From contig DAINMX010000060.1 in assembly GCA_036736205.1 (NCBI GenBank), positions 1-31,192 of the forward strand: a DNA stretch of 31,192 bases, given 5' to 3'. The DNA is from XYA12-FULL-58-9 sp001798605. GTDB taxonomy: Bacteria > Myxococcota > XYA12-FULL-58-9. The notes below the pieces were generated by a model that worked only from the letters and a program-made list of their open reading frames with translations, did no database searches and was not told the DNA's origin. The position numbers and the translations under genes were made by a program. Position 1 is the stretch's first letter, and every line of letters starts with the position of its first letter. This document shows positions 1 through 7,322 of this stretch, piece by piece.

Positions 1-1133
1 CCATTTGGCAGTGTGCCAATGATTGCCAAGGCCGCGTCTTTGATGTCGAGGGATACCGTGGCGCTGTTATCGGCTGATCCATGTATGCGCGGCGGGTCAA
101 CGATATTGAGCTCCACAGCGAAGCTCGTTCCCAGCGGATATCCAGGAAGGATGGTCAACAGTGAATCGAGATCCAACGGCATACCGAGCTCAAGCAGGTG
201 GCGGTCTGTGAGGCACAACAGACCGCGTCGCCAGATGTGGTACAGGGCATCCTCCAACAGTCCGAGCTCGAGGCCGATAGTGAGGAGTGATTCTGGGTGG
301 CCCGGAGTCGGGAATTCGGTGCCAGACACAGCCGGGGGGGGGCCGTCGTGCGCGAGGCAGCTCGCCAGGGGATAGGGGCTCCAGAGGTCCGCCTCGGCGA
401 CGATGTCGATGCCATCCGGGGTGATGGTGAGAGATTTCCCCCACACAGAAAAGAGCGCAAAGTCGACGGTGCCAGAATAGGCGGTCAGGCTCGCTAACAT
501 CTCCTGCAAGAGTGGTGCGATCTGCTCGGTGATCATTCCTTCCACGTATTCGATCATGACATCGAACAGGAGTTGTTTGCCCGCTTCGACGATCCACGTT
601 GCGATGTCGTCGAGGAAACAATTGCTCAGCTGGAAGACGAGATCGTCCCTGTTCCACTGGACGTCGATGTTGGCGATGTCGACCTGTGGGACACCATCGC
701 CATCTAAGGTCACCGCGAGATCGGCGACGACGCCCAATGACCGAACGGTGAGAGAGTCGTTGCACGACAGCGATCCGAAACAGAGGTAGGCGTTATCGAC
801 AAACGCGACACCGTGAGCCTTGAGGTCGAGAAGGAGCTCGACGCGCAAGATGTTCTGTGTGGGTACGCTGATGTCAATCGAGCGCAGGGCGATCTCGATG
901 ACGGTGCCCTGTTGATGCCAGGTGATGGCTGTCAAAGCGTTGCATTGCAGTAGGGTTCCGCTGAACTCGGGCAGGGCAATTTCCTCTGGGATCAGGGCAG
1001 GTAGCTCAGCTTCGAGCAGATCAAACCCCACACGCGGGAACTGCAGGCGCAAACCGTGGCCCTTGTCAGCCGGCGACGGCGGAATGAACCCGCTGCCGGA
1101 GATTGCTGCAACAGCAAGAAAGACGCCGATCAT
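1..1133 (-). CDS. Partial secreted protein, possibly lipid-binding (TULIP/BPI-like); C-terminus outside window
   Basis: An open minus-strand frame runs without a stop from the ATG at 1133 to the left edge (377 complete codons seen). The start is well supported: its ATG overlaps the TGA of the upstream phospholipase gene (ATGA) and it follows an AAGGAG ribosome site at the right spacing. The N-terminus is hydrophobic (MIGVFLAVAAISGSG), so export is likely, although the positive n-region is missing. The rest alternates short amphipathic beta-like stretches with a long helical segment around residues 180-230 and has few charged clusters. The style (for example SLTITPDGIDIVAEADLW) resembles bacterial proteins of the BPI/LBP lipid-binding superfamily, but this is a fold impression, not a motif match. 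Pairing with a phospholipase makes a lipid-binding or accessory role plausible. The reading frame is certain and the function is not. Confidence 0.7.
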   Translation of the reverse strand, partial: MIGVFLAVAAISGSGFIPPSPADKGHGLRLQFPRVGFDLLEAELPALIPEEIALPEFSGTLLQCNALTAITWHQQGTVIEIALRSIDISVPTQNILRVELLLDLKAHGVAFVDNAYLCFGSLSCNDSLTVRSLGVVADLAVTLDGDGVPQVDIANIDVQWNRDDLVFQLSNCFLDDIATWIVEAGKQLLFDVMIEYVEGMITEQIAPLLQEMLASLTAYSGTVDFALFSVWGKSLTITPDGIDIVAEADLWSPYPLASCLAHDGPPPAVSGTEFPTPGHPESLLTIGLELGLLEDALYHIWRRGLLCLTDRHLLELGMPLDLDSLLTILPGYPLGTSFAVELNIVDPPRIHGSADNSATVSLDIKDAALAIIGTLPN

Positions 1134-2305
1134 GAGCGTCTCCTTCGGCAGGGGAGCAACAGAGCGACAAAAGTGAGCAGCAGGACAGGGTGCACAGCAG
1201 AGGCTCGGCAACCATTGGCTTGCGAGGGAGGCTTACGGCCGCCTCCGGTTGTTTTTTTGGGTTCGAGTAGGGCAGCGTCGCGCACAAATAAGGCGATGAC
1301 GGCGGCGGAGGTGACGATGGCCAGGGGAACCAGGTCCTGTGCCAAGGCGTGAGCCAAATGTTGGCCGTCGGTGTTGGGTTGCAGCGTCAACTGATGCGGC
1401 AGGTCGGCGTCAAATCCAAACGGTGTCACCGTTGCGGCCTGCTCTGTGTCTTTGAAATAGAACCAACCCGGAAGCTCTTCGAAGAAGTCGACTCCCAATG
1501 CCCCCACGGGTGGCGTATCAATGGTCCACTCTTGTGAGAACCAAGACCATTGAATTTCGGGGAACATCTCGACAATGTTGCCACTCGGGTTATCGTGAAA
1601 GGTGAGATCGCCCGAGACCATTGAACGCCAATAGGTGGCTGTGGCCGTGCGCTCCCAAGCCTCTTCGAGGTTATCGAACACTGGTAGGGTGGCACCAGCT
1701 GACGGTTTGGGCAATGACGAGACCAAGGGCGACGGGGTCCTAAACCAAGTGTAATTTTCGTAGTCGTCACCTGCAGGCGGCCCGTGCACATCGAGATGGA
1801 CATGGGCCGGCACCGTGAGGTCTTGGAGTAAATGCAGCACGTGCCCGAGGGCGAAGTACGCCTCGGGTTGATCCCCTGCGCGATAGGCATCCAGCGCGTC
1901 AAACCAATCCCACTCGTTGCCTGGGTTTGCCTTGGCACCCCACGTGTAGGACGATACATACGACGTCTCACCCATGGTCAAACCGGCGCCGTCGGTGGGT
2001 CTGTAGAAGTGTCGGCCGCTGCGGGCGGTGAGTGGGTCGCGATCGTTGTCGAGAAACAGATCGTCCTCGTGCTCAGCGCCTGCCTCCAGTGAGGGCAGGT
2101 GATTCGCCAAATCACGGTAGGGGTCGGGATGTGTTGCCAGCAGATAGTTGACCGCTTCGCGGGTGAGCCATGGGTGAACGAACGATGCTTCGTATGCCCG
2201 CGCCGGCCGACCGGTGCAGAGAAAGACGACCGCTGCCGTGAGATGGAGAGTCCTAAACACCGCCTGTTTGGGCGGCGCAGTGTTCGCTCTATGGTTTAAA
2301 TTCAT
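1130..2305 (-). CDS. Zinc-dependent phospholipase C / S1-P1 nuclease-like secreted protein
   Basis: A 391-residue protein with a signal peptide (hydrophobic 17-33, likely cleavage after ARA at 35-37). The mature part starts with an aromatic/His segment (H44). An acidic/His patch EHEDD lies at 78-82, H99 follows, and then the hallmark GHVLHLLQD-x5-AHVHLD at 154-172. This is the His/Asp zinc-ligand pattern of the zinc phospholipase C / S1-P1 family, which hydrolyses phospholipids or nucleic acids outside the cytoplasm. The C-terminus is unusual: a hydrophobic stretch at about 325-347, a Gly/Lys/Pro linker, then Gly-Cys, a second hydrophobic segment and RRRRS, resembling a C-terminal sorting or anchoring tail. 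The ATG at 2305 has AGGG at a workable distance. It overlaps the next gene by four bases (ATGA), so the two are probably one operon. Substrate cannot be decided. Confidence 0.82.
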   Translation of the reverse strand: MNLNHRANTAPPKQAVFRTLHLTAAVVFLCTGRPARAYEASFVHPWLTREAVNYLLATHPDPYRDLANHLPSLEAGAEHEDDLFLDNDRDPLTARSGRHFYRPTDGAGLTMGETSYVSSYTWGAKANPGNEWDWFDALDAYRAGDQPEAYFALGHVLHLLQDLTVPAHVHLDVHGPPAGDDYENYTWFRTPSPLVSSLPKPSAGATLPVFDNLEEAWERTATATYWRSMVSGDLTFHDNPSGNIVEMFPEIQWSWFSQEWTIDTPPVGALGVDFFEELPGWFYFKDTEQAATVTPFGFDADLPHQLTLQPNTDGQHLAHALAQDLVPLAIVTSAAVIALFVRDAALLEPKKTTGGGRKPPSQANGCRASAVHPVLLLTFVALLLPCRRRRS

Positions 2306-2417
2306 TTGAACCCTGTTGGCTTCCCTCCTACACCATCGTGGGTCGGGTGTCGAGCCAATGTGGCAGGGTGCGTTTCCGAGGCTTCAGGCCCACACCTCTC
2401 TTTGTTATAAGCCAGCT
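2306..2417. promoter_or_regulatory. Divergent intergenic region between phospholipase and CNB-domain genes
   Basis: These 112 bases separate two divergent starts and must hold promoters for both units. On the plus strand a TATAAG hexamer (2406-2411) lies directly before the ATG at 2418, with a weak TTCAGG 17 bases upstream. If it is used, transcription would begin almost on the ATG, giving a leaderless or near-leaderless message. This fits the lack of a clear ribosome site. No operator repeat was recognised. Confidence 0.3.
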
Positions 2418-2891
2418 ATGACCCATGACATCAAGACCATCCTCAAGGCGATCCCCCTTTTCAAGACGCTCGACGACCGTGAGATTGAAGGGTTGAGCAA
2501 GCTGATGGCAATGCAGAAGTTTGAAGCCAATCAGCCAATCATGGTGGAGGGGCATCCGCCGCCGGGCCTCTATGTTTTGCTCGAAGGCAAAGTGGCGGTC
2601 ATGAAAGGCAAGGGCAACGCCGCCGATCACATCTGCGATCTCGACGCCGGCGAATGCATTGGCGAGATCGAGATCATCGAGAATGCACCGTGCAGCGCCA
2701 GTGTGGTTGCGTACGGTAGCGTTAACACTGCGGTGATTGTTGAAGCCAACCTCAACAATTTCATGAACAGTCAGCCGAGAGCTGCCATCAAGATTTTGCG
2801 GCAAATGGTGGTGGTGCTTGGCGAGCGCTTGCGCAAATCAAACATCAGCTATTCGAGCCTGATGACCATCGCGGAGAGTGTTGGCAATTAG
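2418..2891 (+). CDS. Stand-alone cyclic nucleotide-binding-fold (Crp-type sensor) protein
   Basis: A 157-residue protein made almost entirely of one cNMP-binding beta-roll. It opens with a helix (AIPLFKTLDDREIEGLSKLM), then the roll with GLYVLLEGKVAVMKG at 50-64 and a phosphate-binding-cassette region GECIGEIEIIENAP at 78-91, and ends in a C-helix (RQMVVVLGERLRK). There is no helix-turn-helix or enzymatic domain, so it would act through protein contacts rather than by binding DNA. The conserved Arg that normally contacts the cyclic phosphate (PRxA) is Cys92 here (PCSAS), although the Glu of GEI (E83) is kept, so cAMP/cGMP binding is doubtful. The ATG at 2418 is chosen because upstream in-frame codons read as non-conserved sequence. 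The deacetylase gene follows 32 bases later. Confidence 0.85.
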   Translation: MTHDIKTILKAIPLFKTLDDREIEGLSKLMAMQKFEANQPIMVEGHPPPGLYVLLEGKVAVMKGKGNAADHICDLDAGECIGEIEIIENAPCSASVVAYGSVNTAVIVEANLNNFMNSQPRAAIKILRQMVVVLGERLRKSNISYSSLMTIAESVGN

Positions 2892-2923
2892 TCGGTGAAC
2901 TACGGCCAACCGTACGAGCTTTG

Positions 2924-3970
2924 ATGGTGGACCCGAGGTGTGTGGTGTTCGAACACTTTGATTCGATCAAAACTTCGGTGCTGCGTCGGCTCAGCGCGAT
3001 GGTGGGGCCTATCTATCGTGGTGTGGGCTGTGTGCTGGCCTTTCACCGTGTTGCCAACAGCGGGGGCGCTATCCGTTTAGGCAACCAGTCGATTGAGATG
3101 CCACCCGAGTTTGTCGAACAGGTAATCGTGCTGCTCGCAACTGAGGGGTACGAGTTCGTCCCCATCAATGATGTTCCACGTCTTCTGGCCGAGTCACGGA
3201 GGGACCGGAGATTCGTGGTGGTGACATTCGATGATGGATACATCGAGACCCTCAGTCTCGCGTTGCCCATTCTTGAACGGCACCAAGTGCCGTTCACAGT
3301 TTACGTGGTGCCTGGCTTTGCCGACGGTACGGCACCGATTTGGTGGTATCTCCTCGAGGAAAAGCTCCTGCGGGAATCGAACGTCGAGCTCAAATACCGT
3401 GGAAGTAGATGGTGGCGAACTCGAACCGTTGATGAAAAGCAGGCCGCTTTTGATTCCATCTCGGCTCTGTTTGCAGCGGCAACCACACGAGAGTCGGCTA
3501 GGCTCGGTGAGTTGCTTTTTGGCACCGCGGCAATCAAAGAGGCGGCCCAACGGTTGGCGCTTAGCTGGGACCAGATCCGCGAGATGAACAGCTCACCGTT
3601 GGTGACCATTGGCGCGCACACACTCACGCACCCGCCATTGCGGTTGCTGCCTCGGGACGAGGCGTTATGGCAGATGCGTGGCTCGCGAGAGGCGATCGAA
3701 AAACAAATCAATGCCCCAGTCGAGCACTTTGCTTTTCCGTTCGGCAATGCCACCCGAGCCGGCCCGCGAGAGTTTGAGTTGGCGCGTGAAGCTGGTTTTG
3801 TGACGGCGGCCACAACCCGAGTAGCCAACCTCTTTCCCGGTCACAGCAGGTCTCTGCACTCTCTCCCTAGGCTCTACACCCTCACGCCGGACCTAGGTGA
3901 GATGCGCCTCTGTCTCAGTGGCAGCGTGAGTGCGATGCGGTACCGCGGCCGTCGGACAGTGAACGATTGA
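2924..3970 (+). CDS. Polysaccharide deacetylase (NodB homology domain)
   Basis: A 348-residue cytoplasmic-looking protein with no signal peptide. It has the NodB/carbohydrate esterase 4 metal-site motif TFDDGY at 101-106 and the second motif AHTLTHP near 231-237, which supplies the His pair for the divalent metal. It also has the FAFPFG segment typical of the family. Such enzymes remove N-acetyl groups from polysaccharide or lipid-linked sugars. The long insert between the motifs (about 115-225, rich in W and R) resembles polysaccharide deacetylases found in exopolysaccharide loci. The frame is open from a TTG at 2921 but ATG 2924 is the more likely start. It lies between the CNB-fold gene and the amidotransferase operon, about 150 bases before the latter. 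The acceptor is unknown. Confidence 0.88.
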   Translation: MVDPRCVVFEHFDSIKTSVLRRLSAMVGPIYRGVGCVLAFHRVANSGGAIRLGNQSIEMPPEFVEQVIVLLATEGYEFVPINDVPRLLAESRRDRRFVVVTFDDGYIETLSLALPILERHQVPFTVYVVPGFADGTAPIWWYLLEEKLLRESNVELKYRGSRWWRTRTVDEKQAAFDSISALFAAATTRESARLGELLFGTAAIKEAAQRLALSWDQIREMNSSPLVTIGAHTLTHPPLRLLPRDEALWQMRGSREAIEKQINAPVEHFAFPFGNATRAGPREFELAREAGFVTAATTRVANLFPGHSRSLHSLPRLYTLTPDLGEMRLCLSGSVSAMRYRGRRTVND

Positions 3971-4119
3971 CGTGGGGTAGAAGGATCTGGTTGGTGTGCG
4001 AAAAGGCTGACAAGATAGGTTTGGACTTCCGCACATAACTGTGCTTCCTTTTGCCGCGGGTGGTGGGGCACCCGACACGTTGGCACTCAAGTGCATGATC
4101 AACGCGAGGTATGGCCGCG

Positions 4120-6054
4120 ATGTGTGGCATTGCAGGTGTTTATCGTTTGTCGGGTCCGGCTCCCGAGGGTCGCCTTCTGCGGGAGATGATTTCTAAGGTC
4201 GCCTATCGCGGACCTGACGAGAGCGATGTCCTGATCCGCGACCAAGTGGGTTTGGCGCACGCGCGCTTGAGCATTATCGACGTCGAGGGTGGACAACAAC
4301 CGATGGTGGATCCCGACAGCGGGGCTGTCATTGTGTTCAACGGCGAGATTTTCAATTATGTCGAGCTGCGCTCGGACCTCGAGTCGAGAGGCCATCGCTT
4401 TGTAACCCGCTCCGATACTGAGGTCATTCTCCATATGTATGCGGAGTTTGGCGAATCGTGCGTGCAGTCGTTCAATGGCCAATGGGCATTCGCCATTTGG
4501 GACCCCGGCAACATGAAACTGTTTTTGTCGCGCGACCGCCTCGGTATTCTACCGCTGCATTGGACTCGGGTCGGCGATGAATTTATTTTTGGTTCGGAGG
4601 TCAAATCGCTGTTGGCGCATCCGCGCGTCGAACCACGCGTCGACCTCGAGGCAATGGACGACATCTTTACTCTCTGGGTCACCGTGCCACCGCGAACGTT
4701 TTTTAAAGATGTGTGGGAGCTTCCTCCGGGCCACTCGTTGGTGATTTCCTCGGCGGGCGTTCGCGAGTCGTGCCACTGGCGACTCGACTATCCTGAGCCC
4801 GACGACGGGCGCACCGAGTCCGATCTCATCGAGGAACTCACCGCACTGTTGGCCGATTCCGTCCGTTTGCGTTTGCGCTCCGATGTACCTGTGGGCGCCT
4901 ATCTCAGTGGAGGCCTGGACTCCTCTCTCACAGTGGCGATGATCAAGCGCTTCACTGACACCCCCCTGGAGACATTCTCCGTCACCTTCTCTGACGCAGA
5001 GTACGACGAGAGTGAGTTTCAGCAGGCTGTCGTTCGACTCAATCACACCAAACACACTTCGATCGCCTGTGGTGGAGCCGAAATTGGCGAGGCTTTTCCA
5101 AAGGTGGTCTTTCACGCAGAGAAGCCGATCCTTCGAACGGCGCCTGCTCCGTTGTATCTGCTGTCCAAGCTCGTGCGTGAGTGTGGCTATAAGGTTGTGT
5201 TGACTGGCGAGGGGGCGGACGAGGTCTTTGGCGGTTACGACATATTCAAGGAAGCCAAGATTCGCAGGTTCTGGAGCGCCTTCCCTGAGTCAACGTTCCG
5301 GCCATTGTTGTTGAAAAGGTTGTATCCCTACATGCCGGGGATTCAGGCCCAATCAACAGAATACCTCAAAGCGTTCTTTCACGTGGGTTTTGGGGATGTC
5401 GACTCGCCGTTCTTTTCCCACTTGCCCCGTTGGGAGCTCACTTCCAAGCTCAAGGGCTTTTTCTCCGCAGATGTGAAGGGTTCCCTCAAAGGTCGGAATG
5501 CGCAGAACGGCGTGTCAGCGCGATTGCCCGAAGGGTTCGCGGGCTGGGATTCCTTCTGCCAGGCGCAATACCTTGAGGCTGCCTATCTCCTGCCCGGATA
5601 TATCCTCTCCTCTCAGGGCGACAGGATGTTGATGGCAAACTCCGTGGAGGGACGGTTTCCATTTCTCGACCACCGCGTCGTTGAGTTCGCAGCCAAGCTT
5701 CATCCTCGGCACAAGATGCGGGTACTAGACGAAAAGTATTTGCTCAAACAAATGGCCCGAGACATGGTTCCTGCGCAAGTTGCCAAACGGCCAAAGCAAC
5801 CCTATCGTGCCCCAGACGTGCCGAGCTTTTTTTGCGGAGGCACAGACGGGGTTTGTCTCGAATATGTCACGGAAGCGCTGTCCGCCGAGGCTATTGCCGA
5901 TGGAGGTGTCTTTGATCCCCGTGCCGTCCAGGGACTGCTCAGAAAATGTCAAGGCGGTCGTGCCAGCGGAGTGAAGGACAGTATGGCGTTGGTCGGTGTG
6001 CTGTCGACCCAGCTCGCGATCAAACAGTTTGTCAAAAATCGAGGAGTTGTGTGA
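4120..6054 (+). CDS. asnB: Asparagine synthase-type glutamine amidotransferase
   Basis: A 644-residue protein with a class II glutaminase domain followed by an ATP pyrophosphatase domain. The start is fixed at 4120 rather than the in-frame ATG at 4111, because the protein then begins Met-Cys-Gly-Ile and the Cys becomes the N-terminal nucleophile. Glutaminase landmarks are AYRGPDES, LAHARLSIID and FNGEIFNY. The synthase domain has SGGLDSS at about 263-269 and LTGEGADEVFGGY. The reaction is glutamine-dependent amidation of a carboxylate through an AMP intermediate. Members in exopolysaccharide loci often act on substrates other than aspartate. The gene opens a tight operon, with the ACP start four bases after its stop, so a role in making an amide-bearing building block or decoration is likely (inference). 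Confidence 0.92.
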   Translation: MCGIAGVYRLSGPAPEGRLLREMISKVAYRGPDESDVLIRDQVGLAHARLSIIDVEGGQQPMVDPDSGAVIVFNGEIFNYVELRSDLESRGHRFVTRSDTEVILHMYAEFGESCVQSFNGQWAFAIWDPGNMKLFLSRDRLGILPLHWTRVGDEFIFGSEVKSLLAHPRVEPRVDLEAMDDIFTLWVTVPPRTFFKDVWELPPGHSLVISSAGVRESCHWRLDYPEPDDGRTESDLIEELTALLADSVRLRLRSDVPVGAYLSGGLDSSLTVAMIKRFTDTPLETFSVTFSDAEYDESEFQQAVVRLNHTKHTSIACGGAEIGEAFPKVVFHAEKPILRTAPAPLYLLSKLVRECGYKVVLTGEGADEVFGGYDIFKEAKIRRFWSAFPESTFRPLLLKRLYPYMPGIQAQSTEYLKAFFHVGFGDVDSPFFSHLPRWELTSKLKGFFSADVKGSLKGRNAQNGVSARLPEGFAGWDSFCQAQYLEAAYLLPGYILSSQGDRMLMANSVEGRFPFLDHRVVEFAAKLHPRHKMRVLDEKYLLKQMARDMVPAQVAKRPKQPYRAPDVPSFFCGGTDGVCLEYVTEALSAEAIADGGVFDPRAVQGLLRKCQGGRASGVKDSMALVGVLSTQLAIKQFVKNRGVV

Positions 6055-6058
6055 GACC

Positions 6059-6307
6059 ATGGAAGAGATCGAGAAAGCCGTCTCTGAGTTCATCGTCGAG
6101 AATTTCTTGTTTGGAGACGAGGATGGCGTGCCAGAACCAGAAGAATCGTTTCTTGAAATGCGATTGATTGATTCGACAGGCGTCTTGGAACTGGTGCTAT
6201 TTTTGGAAACGAACTACGAGATCAAGATTGCTGATGCCGAGCTCACCCCAGAGAATCTCGACTCCCTGCGGAAGATCGCCGCCTTCGTCACGAAGAAGTG
6301 CGCTTGA
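6059..6307 (+). CDS. Acyl carrier protein
   Basis: An 82-residue acidic protein with the four-helix carrier pattern. The phosphopantetheine site is LIDSTG with Ser39; the usual D-S-L is D-S-T here. Helix II follows (VLELVLFLETNYEIKI), then DAELTPENLDSLRKIAAFV, a typical carrier C-terminal half. It carries acyl or aminoacyl groups as thioesters on 4'-phosphopantetheine. The start ATG lies four bases after the amidotransferase stop and a GAGGAG lies about a dozen bases upstream. The nearby AMP-forming ligase is the obvious candidate for loading it. No ketosynthase or other fatty-acid or polyketide gene is near, so a dedicated carrier for one modification is more likely than a housekeeping AcpP. 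Confidence 0.88.
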   Translation: MEEIEKAVSEFIVENFLFGDEDGVPEPEESFLEMRLIDSTGVLELVLFLETNYEIKIADAELTPENLDSLRKIAAFVTKKCA

Positions 6308-6323
6308 ACCGAGGAGAATTTCG

Positions 6324-7298
6324 ATGAGATTTTTACGGGATGTTTTGAATATTGATGTGGCGGCTGAGGCAGAACGTATCTGCAACACGATTCGCAAGCA
6401 GATTTCGGAGAATCTCAAGCGTCGCGGTGCCGTGGTCGGACTCTCCGGTGGCATTGATAGCAGCACGGTTGGCGCCTTGTGTGTCAAGGCTTTGGGACCG
6501 AAACGAGTGCGCGGCCTCTTGATGCATGAACGGGATTCCTCAGCGGATACGCGTCTGCTTAGCTCCGTTTTGGTCAAGAGTCTTGGCATTCAAGCGCAAT
6601 CAGAGGAGATCACGGGGATCCTCGAAGGTTTTCGCTGCTACGAACGGCGAGACGAGGCCATTCGATCGGTCGTTCCTGAATTTGCACCGGGGTGGAAATC
6701 GAAGATTGTCCTGCCGCTTGTCGAGGACAACGCCGCCTACAATATTTACTCTGTGGTCGTTGAATCGCCAACCGGTGAACAGAAGAAGGTGCGTCTGTCC
6801 GCAGAGGCATACTTGGGAATTGTTGCGGCGACCAACTTCAAACAGCGAACCCGCAAGACTCTCGAGTATTATTGGGCAGACCGTCTGAACTTTGCGGTGG
6901 CTGGAACGCCGAATCGACTCGAGTACGACCAAGGATTTTTCGTCAAGCTCGGAGACGGTGCCGCCGACGTCAAGCCCATCGCTCACCTGTACAAGACACA
7001 GGTATACGCTATCGCTAAACATCTCGGAGTTCCCGCAGAGATCTGTAACCGGCCGCCGACAACCGACACCTACACCCTCGCCCAAGGTCAAGATGAATTC
7101 TACTTCTCTTTGCCGTACGACCGCATGGACTTGTGCCTTTGGGCGAAAAATCATGATGTTCCGCCAACTGACGTGGCCAAAGAGATTGGGCTAACGACCG
7201 TGCAGGTCGAGCGGGTCTATATGGATATCGATCGCAAACGTTCGACCACTGAGTACCTGCACGCGCCACCGTTGTTGGTTGAAGAGGTGTTTGCGTGA
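6324..7298 (+). CDS. NadE-like ATP pyrophosphatase (NAD synthetase family), enlarged
   Basis: A 324-residue protein with the N-type PP-loop SGGIDSS near 41-47, the RDSS motif about 30 residues later, and the NAD synthetase C-terminal signature: AGTPNRLEYDQGFFVK, then LYKTQVYAIAKHLGVP, RPPT and QGQDEF. Ammonia-dependent NAD synthetases are usually about 270 residues. The extra length is mainly between the RDSS region and AGTPNRLEY, with a charged segment around 95-175. The family reaction is adenylation of a carboxylate followed by amidation. Its place between an ACP and an acyl ligase suggests a specialised amide-forming role rather than housekeeping NAD synthesis (inference). The ATG at 6324 has a clear GAGGAG eight bases upstream. 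Confidence 0.85.
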   Translation: MRFLRDVLNIDVAAEAERICNTIRKQISENLKRRGAVVGLSGGIDSSTVGALCVKALGPKRVRGLLMHERDSSADTRLLSSVLVKSLGIQAQSEEITGILEGFRCYERRDEAIRSVVPEFAPGWKSKIVLPLVEDNAAYNIYSVVVESPTGEQKKVRLSAEAYLGIVAATNFKQRTRKTLEYYWADRLNFAVAGTPNRLEYDQGFFVKLGDGAADVKPIAHLYKTQVYAIAKHLGVPAEICNRPPTTDTYTLAQGQDEFYFSLPYDRMDLCLWAKNHDVPPTDVAKEIGLTTVQVERVYMDIDRKRSTTEYLHAPPLLVEEVFA

Positions 7299-7322
7299 AA
7301 TCCGCTGACCTGTCGGGGCACC

